A DNA stretch of 15,434 bases from positions 52,776 through 68,209 of the forward strand of contig NW_008705595.1 in the NCBI RefSeq assembly GCF_000186865.1, given 5' to 3'. The DNA is from Aureococcus anophagefferens. Taxonomy: Eukaryota; Sar; Pelagophyceae; Pelagomonadales; Pelagomonadaceae. This document shows, in pieces, positions 1 to 7,900 of this stretch. Made by a program: the position numbers and the translations under genes. The notes beneath the pieces are model-generated. The model was not told the DNA's origin. It ran no database searches and worked only from the letters and a program-made list of their open reading frames with translations. Numbering within the stretch: position 1 is the first letter of the stretch; each line of letters begins with the position of its first letter.

Positions 1-144
1 TTGTTTAATTTAATAATTATGAGTGAAGTTTTCCAGGAATGGTTTATGGATGAGTTTCAATGCAATCTTCCTCTTCCCCTGATGAATATATGAACACAAG
101 CGTGCCGCGTGGACTTACTCTACGTAAAGAATTTATTCTGCTGT

Positions 145-1010
145 CTATTGTTGTACACACTCGCTGCTCTTCCCTCCAGGCTTGTTTGAGAGGTGCTGCC
201 TGGACCACTGGAGAGACTCAATCTCCTTGGCCTTGACGCGGTCCTCGACAGCTCGTGCCTGGGCGGCAGCATTCTCAATGAGCCGTAAATTGTAATTGAG
301 AGAAGATAGTTTCAGCTTTAACGATGTGATCTCCGAGATCAAACATTCACATCGCTCAGACAAGGCAGAGACAGCAGAGTCTGCGAGGACGGATTCGCGA
401 ATCCCTAGTTCAGCTCCGTTTTGGTGCAATTCAAGGCGGCTACCGAGTGTCATTCTCCGCTCACTCCTCAAAGTTTTCAAAAGCGCGCCAGATTCGGGTG
501 ATTGTCTATTAACATCATCGATCAAACGAACAAAGATATCTGAGTACAAGATCTCCCGCTTTCGACAAACTCCAGTCTCGTTGGGTTGCGAACCATGAAG
601 GCGCTGGCCCAATTCGTGGCGTAGCGACCTCACTTGACCGCGCGCGCTGCGCGGCATGATGAGCGGTTTCCGTCCACTTGGCCTTTCGTATCTCCCACTA
701 GCCTGAGCTAAAGGAAGCAGAGTAAACTCCTCCCTCAAGGGGGAGGCTGAGCTCAGCTCGAGGGGAAATGGCAGTGTTCCTGACTTAGACTGAAAATGGA
801 AAAGTGAGATGGGGCTGCTAGGCAGCCCTGATTCCCAACAGGAGAGAGTTACTCTACGGTACCCTACGAGGGTTTGGACAGTATTCTCGATCACCTCGGT
901 CTGTGGACCATGTCGCGCCTCGGGCCCGGCTGCGAGTAGCTGTAGTTGTGAAGATAAGGGGGTAGTGGTTCAATTTCCAACTGCAGCTGCAACTTAAGCC
1001 TGCCCCTCGC
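145..1010 (-). CDS. Coiled-coil protein, 3' part of gene, function unknown
   Basis: The product is not recognised. The last exon (about 145-853, minus) stays open for some 236 codons and ends in a long heptad-like stretch (ISEITSLKLKLSSL then NLRLIENAAAQARAVEDRV) that predicts a coiled coil, followed by a short polar tail SSECVQQ. The open frame can be extended upstream only through a GTG, so 894 is not a credible start. A 41-bp GT-AG intron (854-894, GTGATC to CGTAG) joins it in phase to an upstream exon (895 to about 1010) reading EIEPLPPYLHNYSYSQ. Further upstream, to about 1070, another frame reads EEDVSELKLAVSDS, so the 5' end is unresolved: more exons, a frameshift or a sequencing indel. 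A scaffold or cytoskeletal role would fit a coiled coil but nothing shows it. The last exon is the surest part. Confidence 0.5.
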
Positions 1011-1076
1011 TCAACAAACGATGAGAGGGAATCGGATACAGCCAATTTCAGTTCGCTGACATCCTCTTCTATTATT

Positions 1077-1201
1077 GTGCGCCTGAGCGCACCCCAGGAA
1101 AATCTTCTCCTATCCAGCCGGCCCTATTCTTTTCCTGGGAGTCCTAGACTAGGCTAGTCCCCGAGCTGGGTGGAGCCCATGTTGAAGGCAACACCCAGCT
1201 C
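1077..1201. repeat. Cluster of three short inverted repeats
   Basis: Three perfect hairpin-capable inverted repeats follow one another. GTGCGC/GCGCAC at 1077-1092 has a 4-base loop (ctga). CCCAGGAAAA (1093-1102) pairs with TTTTCCTGGG (1130-1139). GAGCTGGGTG (1163-1172) pairs with CACCCAGCTC (1192-1201). They lie just beyond the visible 5' side of the minus-strand coiled-coil gene, so they could belong to its upstream region. No coding signal was seen here. Confidence 0.65.
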
Positions 1202-1251
1202 CTAATCCAACTATATCATTCTATATCTTGTATCATTCCTTAATATGTGGG

Positions 1252-1306
1252 ATATCGTTCAACCCCACACGATAATTGAGGGAGTTGAACGATGGTCGAA
1301 CGATAT
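1252..1306. repeat. Inverted repeat around ATCGTTCAAC
   Basis: ATCGTTCAAC (1254-1263) is followed by its exact reverse complement GTTGAACGAT (1284-1293). The outer ATATCGTTC (1252-1260) also pairs with GAACGATAT (1298-1306). Such nested pairing is typical of ends or remnants of small foldback elements, but no target duplication was found. Confidence 0.5.
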
Positions 1307-1680
1307 TTGACGCTGCGTTCGGCATGTTCCGGGCCACTGTGGAAGAAACTCAGAGCACTTCGCTGTACAAATTCGGGATCGGCGGTCTCGAAAAGTCACT
1401 CCATGTCGAGCGAGAGGCAGCAGAAGTCGAACACGCCACGGTGGGATCTCAGCTTCTGCGTCTTCCCCCACGAGACGGACTGAAGTTTCAGGATCTCTGA
1501 CCCCGAGTTCCTACTGCGAACTACTCTCGTTTTCTTCCCCTGTGAACCATAACATGCCCAACGCAGCGCCAGAGATCGAAACTCAGCACGCTGAGACCTC
1601 GTCCGACCAATGGGATCAGCGGATTGGATTCTTGGATAATATATATTTCGTTCTCTACATGGCGCCGGAGTATTTCGAAG

Positions 1681-1721
1681 GGTATATACCGGCATGGTAA
1701 AATACCGGTATATACCGGCAT
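1681..1721. repeat. Direct repeat of GGTATATACCGGCAT
   Basis: The 15-mer GGTATATACCGGCAT occurs at 1681-1695 and again at 1707-1721, a 26-bp period. Its first ten bases, GGTATATACC, are a perfect palindrome. A related CATACCGGGCAT follows at about 1741. No gene association is evident. Confidence 0.6.
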
Positions 1722-2656
1722 ATACCCGGGTCCTTTTTTTCATACCGGGCATTTCGGTTTTGGGCGTCCGTCATCCCGCGTACGGCGCGGCTGCAGGGCC
1801 CGGCCGCGACGAGTCGCGCCAAGGCGTTCGCCAGTAGGCCAGTCCACGTAACTCCCGCGGCTGCCCCTGCGAGGGTTATGGGCCCACAGGTCGTACACCT
1901 GGGAGTGTCGGTAGTTGGTAGTCTAGTTGCATTTCTATGCATTTCTATATTCGAGTATTAAGACTAGCCATACACGCGCCAAGCTCATACTCCCCGCAGA
2001 CAGCACCTACAGCCCAAGCGGAGCTGGGCCGGTCCCGTCGTCGCGAGGTACCGGCCAGCCCTGGGTCATTGTCTGCAAACACGGGGCTAGATGAGAGAGG
2101 CTAGGTAGGGGCTACTTCTCAGCAGCGGCGTCAAAGCCAGCGTCTTTTGTTGGCTTGTCACTGCAAAAAATTAGCACATGAGCCTGGTCAAGCTGAAAGA
2201 AAAGCAGATATTTTGTCTGGTGGGTAATTGAGCTACCATAATTTGCGCCAACCTATTACGCGCTTATTAAACATCTTCCGCAATGCGTGCAATCGCACCA
2301 CACAATGCCAGGTTCCTCCGTATGCCGCATCGAAATTTTTTTTCAGATCTGTTGCAACATCCTACAAGATAAGAAATTCGTAGAAATTGTCAACTTCGCT
2401 AGTGCCTTTTCGATCGTGTATTTGTCCATGGCGATATCCGCGGCGAGGATTGCAGCGTTTTTCATCTTTTCCGGAATTTCTACGCGATGCAGGCATACCT
2501 ACGCTTTGACATGCATGCCCGTTTATAACGCACGTTTATAACACCTTCCGAGACACATCCTTTTTTGCAGTCTCTGACTCCTCCTCGGCCATTGTCTGGC
2601 TCGTCTGGCTCGTAATTGGCGCGTTACTCGGGCGTTACACAGCCGCTATGTGCAAG

Positions 2657-2726
2657 TAATCCTCGATTAGCCACTTTGTAAGACACTGTCGAAGATGCAC
2701 AACTAATCTTCGATTAGCCAGCACTT
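2657..2726 (+). repeat. Imperfect direct repeat with TCGATTAGCCA
   Basis: AATCCTCGATTAGCCACTTT near 2657 is repeated as AATCTTCGATTAGCCAGCAC near 2706, about 49 bp apart. The flanks (GTAAGACACT and TAGAAGAATT) differ. This is probably a remnant of a short tandem duplication about 140 bp outside the foldback transposon. Confidence 0.5.
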
Positions 2727-2860
2727 TAGAAGAATTACCGATGGAACAGGCGGCCAACATGACAGAAACCTTGCCACTTATCCCGTGCCCAAGCCGCGCG
2801 AACAGGATCCATCCGTTGTAACTTGGGGTTGTCTACTGAAGTTGCTTCAGCGGCATTACC

Positions 2861-2865
2861 CTCAT
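2861..2865. repeat. Left target-site duplication CTCAT
   Basis: CTCAT directly precedes the left terminus TTAGGAATC of the foldback element, and the same five bases directly follow its right terminus (4342-4346). Removing the element and one copy restores a site containing CATTACCCT twice in tandem, so the insertion lies in a small local repeat. Confidence 0.65.
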
Positions 2866-3299
2866 TTAGGAATCTGACTCGCCGGGTCTCGCTAGTTAAA
2901 CGCGTTTGTTCTGGTAGGTGGGGCCGGTCGTAATGCGGCATCTTGAAGGCCGCACGGGCTTCTTGCAGCGGGGCAACGTGCCCTCAAGGAGCCGTCCCCG
3001 GGCCTGCCTGGCGAAACCTTTTTAGTCGCCGACCTTTCAGGTCGCTGCCGATCTGACGAAACCGACCTTTCGAGTCGCCGTTCTTTTAGGTCGTGACGCG
3101 ACCTTTCAGGAGACGCGGCGCGACCTGGTAGGTCCGAGGGGGCGTCGACACCAGACAGGACCTGAAAGGTCCCGAGAGCCTCTAGCTGGACGCCGCCGAC
3201 GTCTAGGTAGGCACCTGACAGGTGACCTGAAAGGTCGCGATCTGACGTCAGAGAATCGTCGAACCCGAGCGGGGACCTATTTGTAAGGGGGCGCACCGT

Positions 3300-3505
3300 T
3301 TGGGTCGCACCTAAAAGGTCGACTCGGTCTCGCTAGTTAGACCTGGCGAGACGAACGATTGCCGGCTCGCCAGCACGGCGGCCCGTCGACGCGAACGAGA
3401 TTCGCAGGTCCGAGCGCGGCGGCAGGACATACAGCCGCTGGACGATCGGCAGCCCGATGGACGAAGCTGTGCCGAAAATTAACTTCAACTTGACTTCATA
3501 AAGCG
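3300..3505. repeat. Inner left arm of the foldback palindrome
   Basis: This arm is the reverse complement of about 3668-3870. Shared landmarks, in order, are GGTCGCACCTAAAAGGTCGA, GGTCTCGCTAGTTA, CCTGGCGAGACGAACGATTG, ACGAGATTCGCAGGTC and the AT-rich ACTTCAA stretch at the inner end. The match is strong but interrupted by small differences, so the arms have diverged since they were copied. Confidence 0.8.
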
Positions 3506-3579
3506 CTTCGGTTTGGCCTCCGGCAGTCAGCAGTATGTTACTACTCCCACCCGACGCATGTTAACGCACCGCCAGCTTT

Positions 3580-3604
3580 GGGTTAGGGTGGGGGGGTGGG
3601 GGGG
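3580..3604 (+). other. G-quadruplex-type G tract at the palindrome centre
   Basis: Four G runs lie within 25 bases: GGG (3580-3582), GGG (3586-3588), seven G (3590-3596) and seven G (3598-3604), separated by TTA, T and T. This satisfies the usual G3+ quadruplex pattern. It sits in the unpaired centre of the foldback element, between the near-repeated segments CACCCGACGCATGTTAACGC (3548-3567) and CACCCGACGGATGTTAGCGC (about 3622-3641). It includes GGGTTAGGG but is not a telomere array. Confidence 0.7.
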
Positions 3605-3667
3605 TTAGGTGGTTAGAGAACCACCCGACGGATGTTAGCGCTGCCCAGATCTACGCTGCCCAGTATT

Positions 3668-3870
3668 TTATTGAAGTTAAACTTGAAGTCGATTTTGGTG
3701 CACACCGCCGCTCCCATCGGGCTGCCTTCGTCCATTTCTGCGCGCCTGCCGCCGCGCTCCGACCTGCGAATCTCGTTCGTGTCGACGGACCGCCGTGCGC
3801 ACGGGTTGGCAATCGTTCGTCTCGCCAGGTTTAACTAGCGAGACCGAGTCGACCTTTTAGGTGCGACCTG
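3668..3870. repeat. Inner right arm of the foldback palindrome
   Basis: Mirror copy of the inner left arm. It carries GGTTTAACTAGCGAGACC at 3828-3845, the inverted form of the 3326-3343 motif. An open frame here (3632-3838, plus) is explained by the repeat and is not called as a gene. Confidence 0.8.
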
Positions 3871-3920
3871 AAAGTTGCGACCTTTTAGAACTAGGTCACC
3901 GGTCGGGTTCGACGACTTTC

Positions 3921-4190
3921 TGACGTCAGATCGCGACCTGAAAGGTGGGACCTTCTAGTTTTAGGCGTGCCGGGCCCTCGCTATCGAGTGGCTGCTGACG
4001 TCAGACGCGACCTGAAAGGTGCGACCTTTTAGAAGTAGGTGCGCCCGGCAGATCGGCCGGCCGACGCGGTTTCGCGATCTGACGTCACCTCGCGACCTGA
4101 AAGGTGCGACCTTTTAGAGTTGGGCGCCCTGGGACCTCGCCAGTCCTGTGCTGACGTCAGACGCGACCTGAAAGGTGCGACCTTTTAGAA
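3921..4190 (+). repeat. Tandem subrepeats with TGACGTCA palindromes
   Basis: Four units of roughly 70-85 bp in the right arm each contain the palindrome TGACGTCA (3921-3928, 3996-4003, 4080-4087, 4152-4159), followed a few bases later by CGCGACCTGAAAGGTG and a GGGACC or GCGACC box. A fifth TGACGTCA lies at 3243-3250 in the left arm. Octamer TGACGTCA is the known full binding site of CREB/ATF-class bZIP factors; that any factor binds here is inference. Confidence 0.75.
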
Positions 4191-4341
4191 ATAGGCGCCC
4201 GGGGCCTGCGGCTCGGGCGTCCTTGCCGGCAACTTGGCTCCTCGCTGCCCTTGTCGGCATGCTGCAGTCGGCGTCGCGGCGGCGCGTTTAACTAGCGAAA
4301 CGAGCGTTTAACTAGCGAGACCCGTCGAGTCAGATTCCTAA

Positions 4342-4346
4342 CTCAT
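4342..4346. repeat. Right target-site duplication CTCAT
   Basis: Pairs with 2861-2865; see the left copy. Confidence 0.65.
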
Positions 4347-4438
4347 TACCCTGTGCTTCCACTACACCTCTCAAAGCCTTTAAGTCACTGCTTATTTCCT
4401 GCAGTGTAGGTGCTTGGGGGTGCTATGCCCCCTTGCCC

Positions 4439-4633
4439 TTATCTAAGCAGTGCCATCTCCATAGCAAAGCCAGGCAGGTTGTATTGGTCGATTGTCCCGC
4501 CACCGGCTTTCGCCTCTATTCTTGGCTTTAACAGGCCGCTGTACTCACGCTTGCTTTTGTCGATCTGCCCTCTCACCCTGGAAGGGCCGCCTAACGTGTT
4601 TACGTAAAGAAAGAGAAACCCTTCGTGGTGCAT
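4439..4633 (-). CDS. Short hypothetical ORF, possible gene fragment
   Basis: The minus strand can encode 64 residues from an ATG, with text such as RVRGQIDKSKREYSGLLKPR and GTIDQYNLPGFAMEMALLR that looks protein-like. An opposite-strand frame (4410-4607) is also open but is Pro/Leu/Ser-rich and less convincing. No domain is recognised. Upstream the frame meets a TAG within about 25 bases. It lies about 100 bp outside the right end of the foldback element and may be an exon or a remnant. Confidence 0.25.
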   Translation of the reverse strand: MHHEGFLFLYVNTLGGPSRVRGQIDKSKREYSGLLKPRIEAKAGGGTIDQYNLPGFAMEMALLR

Positions 4634-4865
4634 TACGAGCCTCGCACGTGCGCCTTGCTACGTAGCCTTGCTGCGGAGGCATGCTGCCCCTCTCTGGACT
4701 GTGCTGGGCGTGACTCTATTCAGGACCATGGTGTGTTGTATGTAGCAATATGTGGTCGTTCGCTGCCAGCAAACAACCCTTTTGGACGCATACTCATCGA
4801 AAATTGACCAGCAATTTCTCTAGGTCTAGAAGCACCATGCGATCTCTCGTGAAAATGCGTGGCGC

Positions 4866-5700
4866 TCAAAAAACTTGAGGAAGCGAGAGCGAAGTTTCAT
4901 TCGGCTGAAGTGGGCGTGGAACAGCACGAGGGGGTCGTTTTTCTTTTCTGTCTGATGGCAATGGGCAGTACATCAAATTACAAAACATGGATTGTAGTAG
5001 TGTAGGCTGGTAACAGTCCTCAGTATAAGTGGCAACGATATGCAAATCGCCAAAACTTTTTGCGGGACTCTTGAGGAGTGGCACACTTATTGAACCAAGT
5101 GCGAGCCAATTGTCGATTCGCAGTTCAGGTTGAGTACGAAATTGTTCCATGTTTATAGTGTGTATCGAATGTTTCCACAAGAACGCGCCGACTCTGATTA
5201 CAACGATAAATTCGATCGTTTCGCACATCTCTCTATCCCAAAGCTCTATGACTGAATCCCAGCGCGGATTTTCTACGTCATCAGCTACGTGGGTCATTTT
5301 AGATTGTGCTCCGTGGTGTATCGCGACGAACGCTGACAAGTTCGAAATCCGGTGTGCACGCATTGGCGGCCGGCCTTTCAGACATACGGGCTCGAGAAAT
5401 CTAGCTTCAACTATTTTCACAGTGAGCATGCTATAGTGAAGCGCGCCAAGGAAAATTGCAGCCCCTACGGCAGTACAATGTGTTTCCGGTGACGAGTCAG
5501 TGAGTTTAGACCACCTATCATCATCAAGGACGAAAATAACCATAGGGCGAGGGCCCCCCATAGAAGTATCTATCTTTCTTCCTGGCCGCCAGCCGTAGTA
5601 TGTCGTAGCGGTCCTCCGTCGACCGCGCGCGCGCGGGTCGACCGCCGGACTGAAATTGAGGCAAAATTGTTGAATTATGCCCCCCGCCGAGCTGGCGCAT
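4866..5700 (-). CDS. C2-domain protein
   Basis: The conserved part encodes a C2-type beta sandwich: LTVKIVEARFL opens it, NLSAFVAIHHG takes the place of the usual loop-1 strand, then DVENPRWDSVIELWD, ETIEFIVVIRVG, NWLALGSISVPLL and GDLHIVATYTE. C2 domains bind membranes or proteins, often with calcium; here the usual loop-1 DPYV is NLSAFV, so calcium binding is doubtful. The frame is open from 5735, but only through a GTG. I prefer ATG at 5700, downstream of a TATA box, with a 76-bp intron (5465-5540, GTTATT to CGTAG) that joins the two frames in phase and gives about 252 residues. An unspliced start at Met 5561 is the alternative. The tail is basic (SDRKEKRPPR). The gene is divergent from the DOT1-like gene. 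Confidence 0.65.
5618..5645. repeat. CG-alternating near-palindrome in the C2 gene 5' region
   Basis: GTCGACC and GGTCGAC flank an alternating CG run of about six dinucleotides, forming a near-perfect palindrome of about 25 bp. It lies within the open frames at the start of the C2 gene and is a candidate Z-DNA or cruciform site. Confidence 0.55.
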
Positions 5701-5823
5701 TGAGTTTGAGCGCTTCCCAGGGTGAATATTTCCACCTTACAGTCCTTATTTCCCCTTGCAGGTTACTATCCTTTTATACCTGGACTTGGCCCCTTGGTAT
5801 TCTCACTTTAATAAACCAATTCA
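5701..5823. promoter_or_regulatory. Bidirectional promoter with TATA box
   Basis: Only 123 bp separate the proposed ATG codons of the divergent C2 and DOT1-like genes. On the minus strand it contains GGTATAAAAGG (about 5770-5780), a good TATA box roughly 70 bp before the proposed C2 ATG. On the plus strand an AT-rich TTTAATAAACC precedes the DOT1-like ATG directly. The short shared spacer suggests joint regulation, which is inference. Confidence 0.5.
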
Positions 5824-7165
5824 ATGGACACATCTGATCTAGCCAGACTCCAGTTGCGTTCATCATTACTAGCTGAACGCTGCCTCATCACGAAGAATGC
5901 ACATGCGTTACTCAAAGAAGCAATTTTGAGGCGAGATGGGCGTTTGCTCATGATCATGTGTCGTTTAGACTCACTGGATTCGTTTGTCAATGCAGTGCAA
6001 GGATTTGTCGAGGGTGACGCCCACGCGTTGTTCTTGGAGCTTTTCAAGGTATGCCCTCTAGAGATGGCTAAATCCTTGAGCAAAAGTGAACGGGAATCCA
6101 ACAAGCTTGATGACAAGAAGTCACTTATTTATGGTGAAATCGATTTTCAGTCTGTGTTCCCGTCATATGCAGACTGCAGAATCGTTGGAGGAGCGACGTG
6201 TCGTAGGTATTTTGCACGTGTCATGCGAAAGCTAAGACCGCTTGGGTCTTTCAAGTTCTACGACCTTGGCAGTGGTTCTTCCAGGGCTCTCTTTGTGGCA
6301 CGGTGAGAACTTTCCGACCAACAACTAGTTGTAAAAGTCGTGCTCAGGTTGCTTTGCGATTTTGAGATTTGTTGCGGTGTTGAGATCCTCGAAAGTCTCC
6401 ACTACGCTGCTGACTCGGTCGTACGCAGCTTCAAGCTCAAGTTTCTCCATCTTTTAGATACAAATTCTCCCCAAGAGGTCCGGTTGAAATGCGCATCGTT
6501 CCTCAGTACGGATTGGTCCGACGGTGACGTCGTCTTTGCTAATTCAACTTGCTTTGAGGACGATCTTGTCGCCAATTTGGCAGAACAGGCGGAGCGTCTC
6601 AAACCAGGTGCACTCTTCATCACCTTCACAAAAGCCCTTGGCTCTGACGCCTTCGAAATCTTGGAAAGAAAACGCTATCGAATGAGTAAATCATCCTGCG
6701 TTCCGACAAATTATTGTAAATTCATTCTGCCGGAATGTAGGCTGGGGCCCTGCAACAGTCTTTATACAGGTACGCAAAAATTATGATATGACATTGAATC
6801 TTCAATCTTACTTGAATGAGATGGTTGACGACATTTCATACAGTGATGAAGATCGCGTTGGTGGGCTCTCAAAGGACACTAATGAGGTGCTGGGTGGATA
6901 TGATTCCGAGGATATAGTTTCGAATTCGAATTGGAGAGGGCTGATACGAAAGGTTGACTTCAGCCACTTTGATACACTTACCATTCGCGAGAGTAAGTTG
7001 TGGTGTTGAGCAACAGCGATGGCAAGTATTTGAACTGCAGTTACCTTGAGTTACCTGAAACGCGGACTATCACGGGAATCCCTAGGACCTGAAGTAGCAC
7101 TGCAGCGGAGGCGCAAACGTGACGGAGGAACACATATGCTACTCTTCGCGGGGGCTAGCGGGTAG
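5824..7165 (+). CDS. DOT1-type histone H3K79 methyltransferase-like protein
   Basis: The gene encodes a SAM-dependent methyltransferase with DOT1-like motifs: YGEI (residues 103-106), the SAM loop DLGSGSSRALFVAR (147-160), GVEILESLH (170-178), DWSDGDVVFANSTCF (215-229), LKPGALFITFTK (244-255) and, across an intron, RMSWGPATVFIQ (271-282). DOT1 enzymes methylate lysine 79 of histone H3 in the nucleus. The canonical asparagine-rich motif is FANSTCF here. The exon model is 5824-6302, 6348-6685, 6741-6992 and 7041-7165, with GT-AG introns of 45, 55 and 48 bp, all in phase; the second intron is strongly supported because it restores SWGPATVF. The first exon adds a helical N-terminus of about 100 residues; the C-terminus is acidic (SYSDEDR, GGYDSEDI). 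If the last intron is not spliced, the protein ends at 7009 (361 instead of 397 residues). Other SAM methyltransferases are possible, but the motif order fits DOT1. Confidence 0.8.
6303..6347 (+). other. Short spliceosomal intron 1 of the DOT1-like gene
   Basis: A 45-bp intron, GTGAGAAC to GTGCTCAG. Removing it joins FVAR to LLCDFEICCGVEIL, an uninterrupted DOT1-like core. Retained, it would stop translation at TGA 6304-6306. Confidence 0.8.
6686..6740 (+). other. Short spliceosomal intron 2 of the DOT1-like gene
   Basis: A 55-bp intron, GTAAATC to GAATGTAG. It splits a serine codon (A plus GC) and restores the family-typical MSWGPATVF strand. Confidence 0.8.
6993..7040 (+). other. Possible intron 3 of the DOT1-like gene
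   Basis: A 48-bp segment from a consensus GTAAGT to AACTGCAG. Splicing is in phase (A plus TT) and opens a further exon to TAG at 7165, with basic text QRRRKRDGG. Without splicing, TGA at 7007-7009 ends the protein. Confidence 0.5.
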
Positions 7166-7202
7166 AAGGCAGCACGCACGAGCCGGCGATAAGGCCGTTG
7201 GA

Positions 7203-7900
7203 TCAGCCCACTTTGATGCCGGGATCTGGTCTTTGTTTATAGCCATGGCCTTCCTTCAAAGCGCCTATTGATGTTGTGAAGTTCCAACTGAGACCCGGTG
7301 TGAATCTGCCCACAGGGAAGAAGATCCGCCAGCCATCGACCTGCTCTTCATGAAGCTTGCACTCAGAGTTCTTCTTGAGGTTGATGGGAGAATCATGATG
7401 AAGGAAGATCCACGCAGATCAGAAGCACAGCACCTTCTCCTCCTGGGCAGGAATCAATAGCCACATCCGGGTGCGCATAAGCAAAACTAACCCCTGACAG
7501 AAGAAACTTCATCATCCTTGGTGGACTTTGGGAGATTGATGGCTCTGGGCGCACCTTTAAACGAGTAGCTCGCATCAACAAAAATGAGCAGCCAGTGTCC
7601 TAACTAGGATTACATGCTCCCTCCTGCCTTCGTACATTATACTAACCTCGCTGACCGTTTGTCTGCGCGGTACCGTGCCCGAGTCTACGAGAGTGGCCTT
7701 CTTGCGCGCGATAGCGCTGGCAAAGTACGAGCCATGCGCTGAGTGGATGGTGGATTGCATGGTTTTTGGTTTCGATGGCTGGAAAAAAAACACCCCACCC
7801 TGGACAAGCCGAACGAAATGCTTCCGGGGCCCATCGCGTCGAGGCAGCCCAGCCAATTACGAGCAGCTCTCGGACTTTGGGGTCGTTGTGCCAGAGAGAA
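7203..7900 (-). pseudogene. Broken or intron-split coding text, function unknown
   Basis: The minus strand shows protein-like segments that change frame. In order they are VRELLVIGWAAS (near 7855), a proposed 47-bp intron (GTTAGT to TAGTTAG, about 7590-7640) joined in phase to HWLLIFVDASYSFKGAPRA, then AYAHPDVAIDSC, then HHDSPINLKKNSECKLHEEQ and WRIFFPVGRFTPGLSW, ending at TGA 7203-7205. At least one shift near 7435 is not explained by a good intron, so indels or pseudogenisation are likely. No family is recognised. Plus-strand frames in the same place (for example 7675-7980) are also open, and I cannot fully exclude them. Confidence 0.3.

Larger units (their letters stand above)
1307..2865. 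other. Gene-poor stretch with no supported gene
   Basis: About 1.5 kb in which I see no convincing coding region. Open frames exist on both strands but none shows a domain, heptad pattern or splice-consistent extension. The stretch holds a 15-bp direct repeat with a palindromic core (1681-1721), a GC-rich patch (about 1770-1880), a short repeat of GTTTATAAC (about 2519-2540) and a direct repeat (2657-2726), and it ends at the foldback transposon. Confidence 0.5.
2866..4341. mobile_element. Palindromic foldback / long-inverted-repeat DNA transposon, non-autonomous
   Basis: A complete 1476-bp element. The left end reads TTAGGAATCTGACTCG, one variable base, then CGGGTCTCGCTAGTTAAACG; the right end (to 4341) is the reverse complement with one mismatch in about 37 bp. 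A 5-bp duplication, CTCAT, flanks it. The symmetry runs far inward: about 2866-3505 is the imperfect inverted copy of about 3668-4341, leaving a centre of about 160 bp. The arms carry repeats of CGACCTGAAAGGT and CGACCTTTTAG, while the motif GTCTCGCTAGTTAAAC (or a near variant) occurs five times: once at the left terminus, twice at the right, and once on each side of the centre. That pattern suits a repeated transposase-binding site. I see no transposase, so it must move in trans. The 5-bp duplication does not by itself assign a superfamily. Confidence 0.85.

Noticed and set aside
1396..1752. Minus-strand open frame of 118 codons
   Set aside because: No domain or splice support, composition unlike a protein, and it overlaps the GGTATATACC repeat.
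2892..3296. Minus-strand open frame of 134 codons within the foldback element
   Set aside because: It is a by-product of the inverted repeats; no transposase motif is present.
3580..3604. Telomere repeat (GGGTTAGGG)
   Set aside because: Only one and a half units; the rest is a plain G tract in the loop of a transposon.
5149..5436. Plus-strand open frame of 95 codons
   Set aside because: It is the opposite strand of the C2 domain, which has much stronger support.
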